Source: Entonaema liquescens (Eukaryota > Ascomycota > Sordariomycetes > Xylariales > Xylariaceae). From it: 64,000 bases of DNA. Location of the stretch: assembly GCA_902805475.1 (NCBI GenBank), contig CADCSX010000023.1:1116001-1180000 (forward strand), read 5' to 3'. The position numbers and the translations under genes were made by a program. Positions 13,725-25,807 of this stretch are shown here, piece after piece. Numbering within the stretch: position 1 is the stretch's first letter; each line of letters starts with the position of its first letter. Below the pieces are notes generated by a model. It worked only from the letters and a program-made list of their open reading frames with translations, was not told the origin of the DNA and made no database searches.

Positions 13725-14830
13725 CTATCGGTGATACACTGCTCTGCTGTCTGCCTCTATAGGCACCCTAGACTCGGCACTCATCTCCTTATAGCCGTGC
13801 TCGTTAGCCAACTCCGAGGGCGGCCAGTTGGCCTGCAGCATTGGCTGTTGCTGTTGCTGTTGTTGGGTAAAGGGCGGTGCGCCCCATGTCGTTGAACTCC
13901 AGTTACCGGGATTTACAGTACTCGCTTGGGCTTGCAGCTCTGCCGCCTCTTGACGCCTCTTCCGCCGCCGCGACCAGAACATCCACAGTATCGCCCCACC
14001 CAAGGCTAAAACCACGAATGCAGCCCCAACACCGATACCAGCAGCGGCACCGGCACTAAGCGTAGAGCCCTCGTTACTATCAGGTTGCGCTGTTGCTGAT
14101 GTCGAGGACGATGTTTCTGGTGCGGGAGTGGAATTACTCGATGATTCGGAAGCTGTGGTTGCCGTCTCCTCTGCCGTCGTTGTCGTGGCGCTATTTTGGA
14201 TCACAACACCGTATGCCATGATGGTACCGGGAGCGAACAAACTCGTTAGCGATCCAGCCTCCTCATCTCCATTCAGTGTGCCGTCGATGGTCGTGAAGGT
14301 CGTTTCTGTATCTATTCTATACACAGACATGCAACCAAGCGTCGGTCCCCACGGGTAACTGTAGCTACTCGAGGTGGGCGCGCATTCGTAATTCCCTTGC
14401 CTAAATGAGCACGTCTTATTAGATCTCTACATTCTGGATATCGGCCCCTCCGCTCGTCCTTCGACATGCCTTAGTGAGGTTACCTCAATAAGTACTACGG
14501 ACGTATGGCTATAGCTACCACTACGGGGGTTCAAGAATAAGGAAAAGCGCGTATGAATTACACTTACGGACAACATGTCGCCCGCGTACCGACAATTATG
14601 CCTTCCTCGGTTGATCTAGACTCGCACGCACGTGTATAGCCAGAAGGGCATACGCCAGGGCTATAATACTGGTTCTGATAGGGAGAGTAGTCGTCAGGGA
14701 AGCATGATGATTGTCCCGGTCGGCCGTGTAGCCAGTAAAAGGTAGAGGCGGTGTTGACCCAGTATAGCGCCGTCGATGCGACGCAGTCTGCCGGTGGCGT
14801 GAAGCTTGTTGTAAGAGGACCGAGTGACAT
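13725..14830 (-). CDS. Single-pass membrane protein, Ser/Thr-rich ectodomain (Mid2/WSC-sensor-like)
   Basis: Two exons: 14568-14830 (ATG reading MSLGPLTTSFTPP) and 13725-14400, joined across an intron 14401-14567 (GTAAGT donor, TTTAG acceptor) with the frame continuing TCCPQGNYEC. The product is 312 residues. Residues 1-115 form a Cys-containing extracellular domain of the common fungal LGPLTTxFTPP type. Then come a Ser/Thr/Ala-rich linker, a membrane helix (GIGVGAAFVVLALGGAILWM, about residues 205-225), an RRRKRR stop-transfer cluster and a Gln-rich cytoplasmic tail. There is no obvious N-terminal signal peptide at the chosen ATG; an upstream in-frame ATG at 14947 gives a basic, unlikely leader. 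The architecture resembles Mid2-like stress sensors, but I infer only topology, not function. Confidence 0.8.
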
Positions 14831-17338
14831 ACTCGTCAGCCCTTGACCGAGTGGTCGATATAAGCTAGGTAGGTTTTTTTCGATTCCGTGTTTACGTCCT
14901 GCTCCTCTATCTCTATCCCGTGCTTTCTTTCGCAGACCGACCAGCAATAATAACCTCCACTATGCACAATCTGCCGTGCTCGGTTACACTCGTCTTGTCC
15001 CTCTCTTATCCTTGAGTTACTAAGAAAAAGACGTATCGTTTTCGTATTTTAGGCCCTCTTCGTGGCGAGGCTGCATGCTTAGAAAAAGAGGAACTGGAAG
15101 ACCGACTAGAGAGAATGTCTCCGTCCACTTCGCCCGCCCACATATTGGCAGTAGGACCAGTTTATTAAATTTTACTAGGTGATGGACACATTGGCCCCCA
15201 AATGCCCAGAGCCCTGACAGACCCAAAGAGATCCAATGGCTGCTTGCAGTTAGGATGCCCAAAGGATTGGTATCCCAGGCCAGCCATGATCTCATGTTGT
15301 ACGCGGTAACCATTCTATCGTAGGGTTCTTTGGGGCTGCTTCGCCTGCTAGATACCCAGCTTAGCAAATCAGGGGCTCACACGCACCGCTATCATTGGAG
15401 ACTCATCTTCTTGCCCCCCTGTTACTCCGGGGGTAACAACCTGGTAATTATATTTCTTTTTACATGCGAATATGCATGGATAGGCAGATAGGGTAGCATC
15501 GAAGCGCGTCTATGCCATTCGGACCTTGCCACTTTCGGTAGGGGATCGACGAGCTCAAAACTTTACTAAGCTCTTTTCGACTCGTCTTCGCGCAAGTCAA
15601 AGGGCTGAGCTTCCTATGTCTTACATGTCTCCGTGCTAACGATTTGGAATTGCCATTCCCATGTCAGATAGAAAAGAGTTTTGGCTGGTCTATTGCTTCC
15701 CGCTACGCAGCGTTTGTTAAGATATTACTTTTCGAAACTTTCAAGTCCAATTCCGACTGGTAAATTACGCGTTATGGTCTGAGCGTTACGGAATACTCCG
15801 TCTCAGCTGTTAGCAGCCGCATTGTTAAAAGAAAGAAAGAAAATAAGAACTCGGTAATCCTTCATCGGCTTCCTAGCCTTACACAAAACTCAGACACGGA
15901 TACATAACAGTAATCGACTAAAGCGCCGTTCCGTACACCAGCTCCGCCCATTGATATACTGGGATAGATCAAACCATCAAGGGAGTTATAATAAGCATTG
16001 CTAGGGGATACCGCTGGCCTAAACTCCGTGATGCGTTTAGGCGCGGTAAGCTTAAGTCCGTCGCGAGGTGAGTTCAAGGTTGGGGACGACACGGATATTT
16101 ATACCACGATGGGAATACTATACCGACGTCGGATTATTCAGCATTTGTTGAAGAATTGGGGGAAAAAAAAAAAGGAAAATGGAGACGATTAGGTTAAGTA
16201 GTGTATGTATGCAGGGGTAATTATTTAACAGCTTCCAACAACATCAACAACCTGCTTCTTTAGCATGTATATGGCGGAGTTATGAGCTGGGGGATTGCGT
16301 ATTTAAACCAATCTCAACACTTAACTTTCTCTTCGCTGTCCATTCACAATGAAACCCTAAAAGCTTCTTTCCATTTAGCAACTAGTAGCAGACCTTTTCT
16401 CTAACTTATATAAACAATACGCAACATATATGTATTTATCAACTAACTATCTTATATTCTCCAACTTCAGGCCTTGTTGTATGTAACAAGACTTAGGATT
16501 CTCAGCTGAAGGGGATGGAAGTGGATTGCCTCTTACGTTTCTATGTCAGCGCGGTAATCCCCGGTATTACAATTATTTCCCAGTCCGTGCCGCCGGCCAA
16601 GCTTCGAGGCGAAACGTGCCCGGGACCGAACACAATACCTGGGGGATTATTACCTACCTAATGCAATGTCGTCTCCATCAGTTAGTTGCCAGTTGCCTTC
16701 GGTAAACGCGGTTGATAATGTATACGCAACACTTCAATTCACCTGCAATTTTGTGACAGTATCATACCCGAACCCTCTACATGCATGAAGAGGCACAATC
16801 TATGTCTCTTCGAGATAGTCGTAAACTCATTTCCTCCCCGAAAGTAAGATCAAATAAATATTAACCACCAAAGCGTTTCACACAACTCCGTCATAAATTC
16901 AATTAACTTGGTTGAATACTTGGACGGGTACTAGATGCTATTAGAGCCAATCAATCCATTTCTGTCTGTTAAGCCTCTATATTCACAAGAGCGCCACTTG
17001 TACCATTGCTCTATCGCGGGTCGCATTCTCGTCTAAAATGCTCGCCTTAGCCTTGCAGCTCCTACTTAGTAAACTTTCTTAAGTATAAGGACACGGATCG
17101 TACACCTCTAGGAATGCTAGAGTAGCGATTAGTTAGGATACACCTTTATAAGATGTTATTTCAAACTTCTGTCTCTGAGCAGCTTCCCCCTAGTTATGCT
17201 TAGTAGCTTCTAGATTGTTGATTATATGCTCTATACCCCTGAAGCGTCAACGCGATTCTGCATCGGAAGGATTCTTAAGACTCCGGCCTTCCCAATTCGT
17301 AGGGAATTGTCGTTTCATAGCGTTGATTATAGTCTAGT
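14831..17338. other. Intergenic
   Basis: Upstream of the membrane-protein gene and downstream of PRP43. Only short unsupported frames occur, including a 115-codon minus frame at 15020-15367 with no motif or splice context. There is a short A-run near 16163. Nothing else recognised. Confidence 0.6.
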
Positions 17339-19822
17339 TCAACGACCGCCCTTCATAGCGGCCCGGCGTCTCATCTTGTCAGCCACCGCCTTCAGCGCTA
17401 ATTTGACATCTTTCTGCCCGTCCCAAGAGTCGATATCGTAATACACGGGGGCGAGTTCCTATAGCCATTTCGTTAGTTATGTCGTTTATACTTAGTTTGA
17501 AGATAGGGTATCAACTCACTAAGAGCCACTCCGGCTTGATTCCAGTGACTGTTCGGATATAATGTTTGGATGTCATGACGAATTCGTTATAGAGGACCCA
17601 GTCGTATTCCGTCTGGAGTACCGTGCTCGGGTGCAGCATGACCTGTTGGCTGTTGTCTTTTAGGGTACGGTATACCCTATCCTTCTCCTTTTTGGCCACT
17701 TGCATGAAGAAGCCTGTGACGAGTGCGCGACGAATATTTATGTAGTAATTCTTATCGTTAAAGTCAGTGCTGACGAGTTCTAAGCCCTGCGTTTCCATGA
17801 TGCGCTTGAGCTGAGCACGGACATTATCCGCGCTAGAAAGATGGCGGAACGATAGATAGTGTTTATGACACCACGTTCTCGCGTCGTCGCCGCGGTTTAA
17901 GACCCCCTTGAAAGCATGGTATACGTTCAGCATGGTCAGGTGATCGCCATCGTTGTGCTTGAACAGATTCTTCATTTCGTCAGCTTCTCGCCTTTTTTGG
18001 GCTGGACGAACGAAGATCTGAGGCACTGAGAGAAGAGCTGTGATCGACAGCATTTCATTCGAACAGTAGAACTCGGGGCTTGAAATGAGCATAACGGCCA
18101 AGCTAGGATCCAAAGGAAACTCGGATGCCAAACCACCAAGAGCTGTTAGTTCTCCCTCATCGTCGAGGCACCTAAGATAGTTGAGTTCTTCAAGAGCCCG
18201 CATCATGGTCTCGGGAGCAGGAGGATCCATGAGATCGAAATGCACCAGATCTATAACACCAAGTTTCTTGAGCTCGAGCACAGTATTCGCAAGGTTGGAT
18301 CGAAGGATTTCGGGATACGTCTGCTCAATAAGCTCCTCTTTGAATGCCTTTTCCGTATAGAGGCGGAAACACTTTCCCGGTTTCGTTCGACCAGCACGTC
18401 CCGCTCGCTGCTGAGCAGAAGCCTTGGAGATGGGAGATACTAAAAGCGACTCTACTCGTAAACGAGGATTGTAGATCTTCTGCTTACTAAAACCCGGATC
18501 AACAACATAGACGATACCGTCAATTGTCAAACTTGTCTCAGCAATATTGGTTGATACAATGCACTTGCGCCCAGGCTTGCCGCCTTTCCTGAGCGGCGGC
18601 GGTGCCGGGTCGAAGATTTTCTGCTGCTGGTGTGGAGGAAGGGTACCATAAAGGGGGTAAACCGTCATCGGCCCGCAATCGGTTTCCCTCACAAGTTCAT
18701 CGACTTCGAGGGAGATCTTTCTGCACGTATCCTCAATCTCTTCCTCGCCAGTGAGGAAGAGGAGAATATCTCCTTCGCCCTCGCCAGCATGAATTTGAAG
18801 CACAGTACGTATTGCACCCTCTACGTAATCCTTCTCGGGCTCCGGCGTATAGAAAATCTCGACGGGGAATGTTCGACCTGGAACAGCGAGTAAGGGCGCA
18901 TCGAAGAAATATCTCTGAAACTTCTGTGCATCTAGCGTGGCAGACATGACGATGAGCTTGAGATCAGACCTACGTCTCGTAATCTGCTTCAGAAGCGCCA
19001 TAAGGATATCGGTGGCCAAGGTACGCTCATGCGCTTCGTCCAAGATAATACAGCTGTACCGCGACATGTCGTGGTCGTGCATCGCCTCTCTCAATAGCAT
19101 ACCATCGGTCATGTATTTGAGCACCGTCTTAGAACTCGTCTTATCTTCGAAACGAATACTATAACCAACTTCCTCCCCTAAGGTAACATCGAGCTCATCG
19201 GCCACACGCTGTGCAACGGACATGGCAGCGACTCGTCGGGGTTGCGTACAGGCGACCAGTTTTCGGCTAAGATGCGGTAGTTCATCATAGACGACATATT
19301 GCGGAATCTGCGTTGTTTTACCAGAACCAGTCTCACCGACGAAAACCAGGATTTGCGATTTCTGATATAGGTCAAGAAACTCTTGTCTAGAAGAAGCGCA
19401 TTAGCATAAGATGATATAGGGTGCAAAGTGTGAGAGCAAGCTTACCTTTGCTTATGGACAGGGAGGTTGCGCCTTGACTTCAAGATATTAAAATATTGTT
19501 GAGAGTGTGGCTCTCCAGTGAAAGGGTTGTTGTCGCCATTCTCAGCTTCGAATGCTTGTTTGGCCGTCGTCTTTCGTCGTTGGAAATGCGCCAAAGGAGA
19601 GCCTTTTGGTAATCTGTCGCTAAATCCAGAGCCATTCCCCTTATATTTGCTATCCGAATCACCATTTCCATTGTCCCAATGTGCAAGATATGGATTGTAT
19701 TCGGTCGGTTTCGAGTCGTCGCCGTCTTCGGTTTTAACGCGCTTCATAGGCGTCTCGACATCCGGACTGCTTAAGCGCTTCTTGTCATTTTGCGAAACTT
19801 TGCCATTTGATTTATCAGACAT
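17339..19822 (-). CDS. PRP43: Pre-mRNA-splicing/ribosome-biogenesis DEAH-box ATP-dependent RNA helicase Prp43
   Basis: Three exons: 19446-19822, 17520-19386 and 17339-17458, with introns 19387-19445 and 17459-17519 (GTAAGC and GTGAGT donors). The product is 787 residues, close to the 767 of yeast Prp43. Prp43 is an RNA helicase that releases the intron lariat from spent spliceosomes and acts in pre-rRNA processing, stimulated by G-patch proteins. Visible motifs are GETGSGKT (Walker A), DEAH inside IILDEAHERT, MSATLDA (III) and QRAGRAGRT (VI), followed by winged-helix/ratchet and OB-fold regions (HPSTVL, YNEFV, YIRTVTGIKPEWL). The last exon, starting ELAPVYYDID, restores the family C-terminus and ends in a basic RRRAAMKGGR tail. 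The N-terminal 110 residues are hydrophilic; PFTG...LKSRRNLPVHKQR precedes the RecA domain as in orthologues. An in-frame ATG at 19894 is an alternative start; I prefer 19822 (MSDKSNGK). Very high identity to known Prp43 makes the call secure. Confidence 0.97.
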
Positions 19823-20600
19823 CGCTACTGAATTTTTGACTGATGAACCCAAGGATATGCCGTTGTGTGCCCGAGAAAACGGATGTTGTCGCAATGGATG
19901 GCTGTTGAGACAAGGCTGAAGAAAAAAGGCAGAAAGTTAAGAGGTCAATCATTTTTTATTTTTATTTTTATTTTTCTGGTTAAAACGTTCTGAGCCCCAC
20001 TTCTCCATACCTGTTACGCAGATATGATAACGACTAAACGTGTATTGATTCATTTAAACGATAGAGACCACCACCCCCCCCCAGGTACCTAAGTCCTCAA
20101 GAACAATACTTAAAATTAAGGCAATAGTAGCAAGGTTATTGCAATTCATTATGTACTATACATACACTAAGCTTGTACAGCTACCCGGAATCATCGCAAT
20201 CAAATCACTCAAAGGGAAAAGAGCCCTTGAGGTCCGAAGAACTAACTCCTCGCCTAGCCGTAATTTACATCCGTCCAACTCCTTGAATCCCACCCACCTA
20301 ACCACCTTACCACACCTATAAAGCCACCTCTCGTATCACACGGTTTGAGGGGTACGAAATCAAAACATTCCGTTTTTCGTGAATCCTTCGTACGAAAAAC
20401 AAACAAGCCTATGCAGGCACTCGGTCTAACTGCGAGTCGATCATCTGCCCGAGGCTGAGCAAGATGTCTTTTAATCAACGCCAAACTCCGCAGAACGGTA
20501 CATGCCATCCTCGAGGACCGTTATTTCATGGTTTCATTATACTCGTGTTCTATCTGCACATTCCAGATATCCCTCCCTCGGAATGGAAACCTTAAACGTC
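19823..20600. other. Intergenic, PRP43 promoter side
   Basis: Between the PRP43 start and the demethylase 3' end. Contains T-rich runs near 19.95 kb and a C-run near 20080. No gene seen; short frames on both strands lack support. Confidence 0.6.
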
Positions 20601-23600
20601 CTAATCTACGATGTTATAATGCGTGTTACTGATTCTCCGAGCATCTCTAATAATGCTCTCAATCAATTCCATGGAATCGTCTGGTACTTCCGGAAGATCA
20701 CTCGTGTCCACTGTGATCGAGGGTACAGGTGCCGGGGCTAAAGGGTTCGCGGTATGCCTTCCTGGTGATAGTACTGATTCTGCTGCACTTGGTCGTTGTG
20801 TAGCTGTGGTGGTTGATAAATATTGTGCGTCTGTGGGTCGTACGTCATGTACGGGAACTGCCCGTGGTTCGTCTGCTGGCCGAGGCTGCTGCTGTTAGGC
20901 ACTGTCTGCGGGAACTTCTGCCAAAAAGGTCCGCTTACATTGCTGGGCTGGGGCCCTGGACTTTCTATGTGCCTTGGATTTCCGGATCCGCCGTTCATTA
21001 ACGGGCCCGGCGCATTTGGGGTAATAGCCGGGGTGGTCATAGTTGGTGTCGCGGTATGAGATGAATATTCCATCGGGGAATATGAAGGTTGAACCGGAAC
21101 TTGCGACTTACGTAATGTCTCCCATGGTCGGGGAGGTGGTATATAAGTCTGCTTAGGTGGTAAACTTGGTGTTCTCGCTGAAGCATTCGAGTTCGTTGAC
21201 GAGGACTGCCTCTGGCCTGTAGTGGCTATGATTGATGGCGACGGACTATCTACCTTAAGCTGTAATGAGTTGAGGTCTGGAGTTGAGATGATTGCTGGCG
21301 ATGAAGCTGAAGGAACCTGAGAAGACGATAACGGCGTTGATGGTAGTTTTTGGTTCGGTATAGCCTGGTAGGTTTGTACGGCGGCTTGTTCGTTGCGGGT
21401 CTCGAAGTTCCTCGCCTGTAACAGTGCGGCGTATTGAGCTCGAATTGCAGGGTGTAGTTGTGTTGTAGGTCCTTCACTTAAATACGAGGAATCCGCAACA
21501 CGTGATGGTGTCCGTTGGACTTCTGGTCGTTCATTTAAGGCCATATGTGTTGGTGGTAACGTCGCATTCTGTGTCACGACTGGACTAGGGGAATCACTAG
21601 TCGGTAGAGCAACCGACGAGCGAGCCGAACCAGAGTGGCCCGTGTATGGTGCTGGGCTGGGGGTACCATTTTTCGAAATCCCATTACTAAAGGGGATTTG
21701 GCGGGTGCCAGATAGACCAGGAGTACCGCTGCTGAAGCCAGATGATCGCCTTCTAATCTCAAATAGCGCCTCAGGCGATCTCATTAGATGAGCTCGAAGA
21801 TTACCCTCATAGCCATTAGTGAAACCACCCCAATTAGCGTAAGGAGTCCTATATTTAGTAGAATCCCTACGTAACAGTCAGCCCAGAAACGAGACTTCCG
21901 AACTTAGCTACCATACCTGTTATGATGGACCTGGAAAAAGGCATATTTCTGGACGATGCTTGGTCGTGCTTGCTTAGGGGTAAACTGTTGCAGAGGTGCT
22001 TTGGCTTCTCCCATAGCGCCTTGGGCAGACGCAGAAGACGGCCGAATGGCAGACGAAGTCATTGGCGTGTCGAACGAACGATTGGATGCCAATGATCCGG
22101 ACCGAGCCCTAGCCTGAGCCTGAAAAAGTTGGCCATTTTGCGGCGACGGCGAAGGCCCCAGACCAGGAGGCTGCGTGAATCCATGGCTAAAGGGTGACTT
22201 AGTACTAGAATCAATTCGACCACCTCCATACGAGAATGGCGGTGTCCTGAATCGATGATCCGGGCCAAACGGCAAGGACTGGCCACTGAGTGACGACCGA
22301 TTCCGGGTGTGTCCAGCCTGCGGGGGCGTCGGTCTAGGCACCGGAGCTGGCCTTGATATAGCGTGCTGAGCAGAGGGTTGTCTGCTGTGCTGTGGTGTAG
22401 AAACCGGCTTTGGCGTAGTTTGCTGAGGGACAAACTGTCCCTTTGGTTGATCTGTAGAGGTTTGTTGACGAACAGATGGCTGCGGAGGGTAATGGTTAAT
22501 GAATTGGGTGGTAACAATGGGCTTCTGAGCATTCTGCTGTTGTGCATATGATCCGTTATGTTGTAGAACAGGCGGCGTGGGTGCTGGTATCGGTATAGGC
22601 TGCTGTGGAGTCTGTTGGGGGATAGGAACCAGCTTCGGCGTCGTGTTTTGAGGGTAGAACGGTGGTCTCGGAATATATTGCTGTGCCGTGAAAGGAGAAG
22701 GCTTTGGAACAAACTGTTGAGTTGTAAAGGGGGAACGGACATAGGATGGAGTAACGGGATCCCTTGGTTTGTATTGATACGGCTTCTCAGGTTTGACTCC
22801 CGTTGTGGCTGGGGTCTGTACCGAAAACGTAGATCCGTATGATTTTCGGGGCTGTGCTACGGGTTGAGCCGGTCGAGGAATGGTTTCCAAGAAGTTACTC
22901 TTGATGTTGTGTACGGGCTTTTTAGGATCTTCTGTGTACTGAGCACGCGCTTCCGTTGAAGTTTTGCCAAGGTAATACCAGATCTGGTTATCCTTAGACA
23001 AATCCACTTTGGCTTGAAATTTGTTCGAGCATTCACACGAATTAAATTCAGCCCAGGTGAATCCTTCAACAAACGGTGCATCTGCACGCGGAAGTTCCTC
23101 CGTAACTCGCTTCGTAGCATTGATCTGTTCCTTAGCTTTACGTGATGTTGGCATGGGAATAGCATTCGCAGACGCTCTCGGTAAACGGAAGTCGGCAGGA
23201 TCTGGGAGGAGAAGCCATTTCCATTCAATTTCAATTCGTTCCCTGAAAAAGGTTAGCAACAGGTCATTACTAGTGCGATTATAGGTTTCGTACCCGTTAG
23301 GAATAATATCCACAAGGAGCGTCTGCTCGTCAGCCCGATTCTCAGAAACAACACCTGCGAAGATATCCCCGCGGTAGTATTGCAATTGGCATATATCTCC
23401 TTTCTTAAGAGCAGATGCCGCCTGGCGGGTATTTTGGCACTCCTCTAACCCATCCCCGTCCAACTTCTTGTCTCTCTTAGTCCTGTGGAAACGACAACTG
23501 AATTCAAAACCTTGTTCCTTGTATTCAGTTCCATCCTCGCCGAATATTGGGACATCTGCCTCTTCTACCAGGACTCCAGCCGCTGCGGTGCATGTGGCGT

Positions 23601-25807
23601 GGTAAGAGCGAGCGCATTTCTTCTGAGAACATTGCAAACAAGCACCCCTCTTAGAGCGGCAATACAAACACTTGAGTTCCAGGCGAGCCTTGCTGATACT
23701 TTCAACATTAGCAACAACTTCTTTTCCTTCGACTGTCTCGACCCAGGTTTCCGGTCCGTAGAGTGCGCAGATCCGATGAGCTTTGCGGCCATCGCTTGTC
23801 GGGAGGACCTCTTGTCCTGGTATGTCGTGGGGACACAAACAGCACGGAGGCTCAACGTGGTTCTTGACACGGAGTCGTATCTTCTTGGCCTTCTTCTCTC
23901 CTTTATCGGTCGCTTGACGTTTACGCTTACGCCCAGGCTGCTTGAATCTCACAGCATGAGGCGAAGCCAGTGTTGGCACACCATTGTCGAGATCATCATC
24001 TTCCTCGTCCTCTTCCTCATCTTCTTCATCCTCTGTTTCTTCATAGTCCGTCTCTTCACCCCTCAACTTGCGCTCAATCTCGTAGACATCAACCCAAACG
24101 CTATCTTGAGCCTGAGCGCATTCACATCTCTTGGCGATCTTTCCCATCGGTAACCAGGAGTCCAAGGCAAAATTTACGGCCTCGGCGCAGTTATATCCTA
24201 GATTATATCCCGAATGGTAGCCATATGGATAAGTGACAACAAATTCCCCGGATAGGAGACACACTTATTAACCTTGATATTGTAGAAGTTCGCCAAATGG
24301 TTCGGGGAGATGAGAAAAGCTTTGTGTCTTAGAAACTGGTCGCATGCCTTTGCGTCTGTCGGCCAGATGCTCTTCATTGCGGCTTCAAACCGGCGCGCAT
24401 CACCCTGAGAAATACTGTACCACTGTTTTGGAGCACCAAAATGCAGGTAGTTGATACTGTAGAGGTCGACGTCTTCAAGATGCCATGCAAAAGTCGCCTT
24501 CCACATGCCAAGGTAAAGATACGCCGTGTTGACACCGGGCACCTTAGTGCCTAAGACGTCAAGGAGATTCGGAAGCTTGTTAAGGTTCCAAGTATCGCAT
24601 TCATCATCAAAAGTGTTCCAGGAAGATCAGCGCCATACAAGGGCTGAGCGTAAGTAAGAGTTTTCCAGTATATGCGCTCGAGCTCCTCGCACCTTTCGGG
24701 CGTGTAGTCGGAGATGTCCATCCGGTAATCAAAGTCCTTGAAAGCTTCTTCATCGATCCTAGCCGATGCTTCCCGCCTCGAGTACTTCCTCCGAGCTGAT
24801 GTAGATTGCAATTTGGGCTTAGCTTGCCTAGCACCACCCATCCGACCAACAACAGGGAGGCTATCATCGTCATCTACCTCAGCACCCGGGTCCTGCTCTA
24901 CGGACTCAACAATCTCTTCGTTCGGTTTTGGTGAAACAGGCGTCATCGGCCTATCTTCTTGGTCCGCCTTGTCTTTTGCTGCACCTCGCTTACCTCTGCC
25001 CCTAGTCGACCGACGTCTCTTAGAATCGGTAGCACTCGAGGACGGAGCTGGTTTCGGCTTAGATGGTGCTTGTGCACGCCTCTCGCCGCGTCTAGCAGGA
25101 GGCTGGTGTTCGCTTTGATCGCAAAGCTGTCGCCATTGTGGGATATTGTAGGATCTCTGGTGAAGAATGTTGACTTGTCGATAGGTTCCATTGGATCCCA
25201 TGATATCCTGTTTGATAGGCTCCCTAACTCTGATTTGCTTAATCATATCATCTAGTGGAGGGCGTTTGTCTGTCCATTCCTTGGGCGGGATGATCTTGAT
25301 AATGCCAGACTTCATACCGTAACAATCAACTTTCGTCATCTAAGATCAGACGAGTTAGCGATATCATAATCGGACGAGGAATAAAGGGACGGGAATAGGG
25401 TGTAGCCGTACGAATTTCTTAAAATCCTTGAATTGGTGCATGTTCGGTTTGAAGACAGGGACAGTACCAGACCAATGGTCAGGAACAACCTCTCCGATAT
25501 CTTCATCTTCCTCTTGCTTCACGTCTTGATCATCATTTGCAGGTTCGGGTGGCGGAGCAGGGGCAGACGGGTTGGCATCCAAGTTCATGTCTATGTCCAT
25601 ATCCATGAATGAAGGATCGTCGAGATCACTCAATTCGGAATCGTCACTACCGTCCAACTTCATTGCGCTGTTACTATCGGGCGGTGAGTGAAGGCCGGTA
25701 GCTTTATTATTGAGTGCATCGTTGCCGGGTTGGTTATTTGCGACCTCGATCTCAACCATCTCCTTCTCGGGCGCAGACGCCATTGCGGCGGTCGCTTCAG
25801 CGGACAT
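20601..25807 (-). CDS. KDM4/JMJD2-type histone lysine demethylase (KdmA-like), frame-broken in this sequence
   Basis: Fe(II)/2-oxoglutarate histone H3 demethylase, most like KDM4 (H3K9/H3K36 trimethyl) and fungal KdmA. Exon 1 is 25412-25807; intron 25340-25411; coding resumes at 25339 and runs to 21917; intron 21849-21916; the last exon starts at 21848. JmjN straddles intron 1 (VPVFKPNMHQFKDFKKF joined to MTKVDCYGMKSG). JmjC shows the HLE iron ligands in FAWHLEDVDLYSINY and the distal His in YPYGYHSGYN. The KDM4 structural-zinc residues are present (CDQFLRH and RCEC). After an acidic Glu/Asp run comes an extended PHD (CCLCPHD...H..C...CLYC...C..C..H). The C-terminal 700 residues are Pro/Gln/Ser-rich. 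The frame breaks at 24609-24612 and 24246-24249, each needing one extra base in a homopolymer. A probable third break near 20743-20747 hides a C-terminus containing DTSDLPEVPDDSMELIES that ends at 20601. Without it the frame stops at 20738. Repaired length is about 1,690 residues. The identity is secure; the functional state is not. Confidence 0.9.

Noticed and set aside
15020..15367. 115-codon minus-strand frame
   Set aside because: No recognisable domain, splice context or coding-like bias.
23485..24153. 222-codon plus-strand open frame
   Set aside because: It lies antisense to the KDM4 PHD and acidic region and mirrors its biased codons (Glu/Asp run read as Leu/Phe). No motif of its own.
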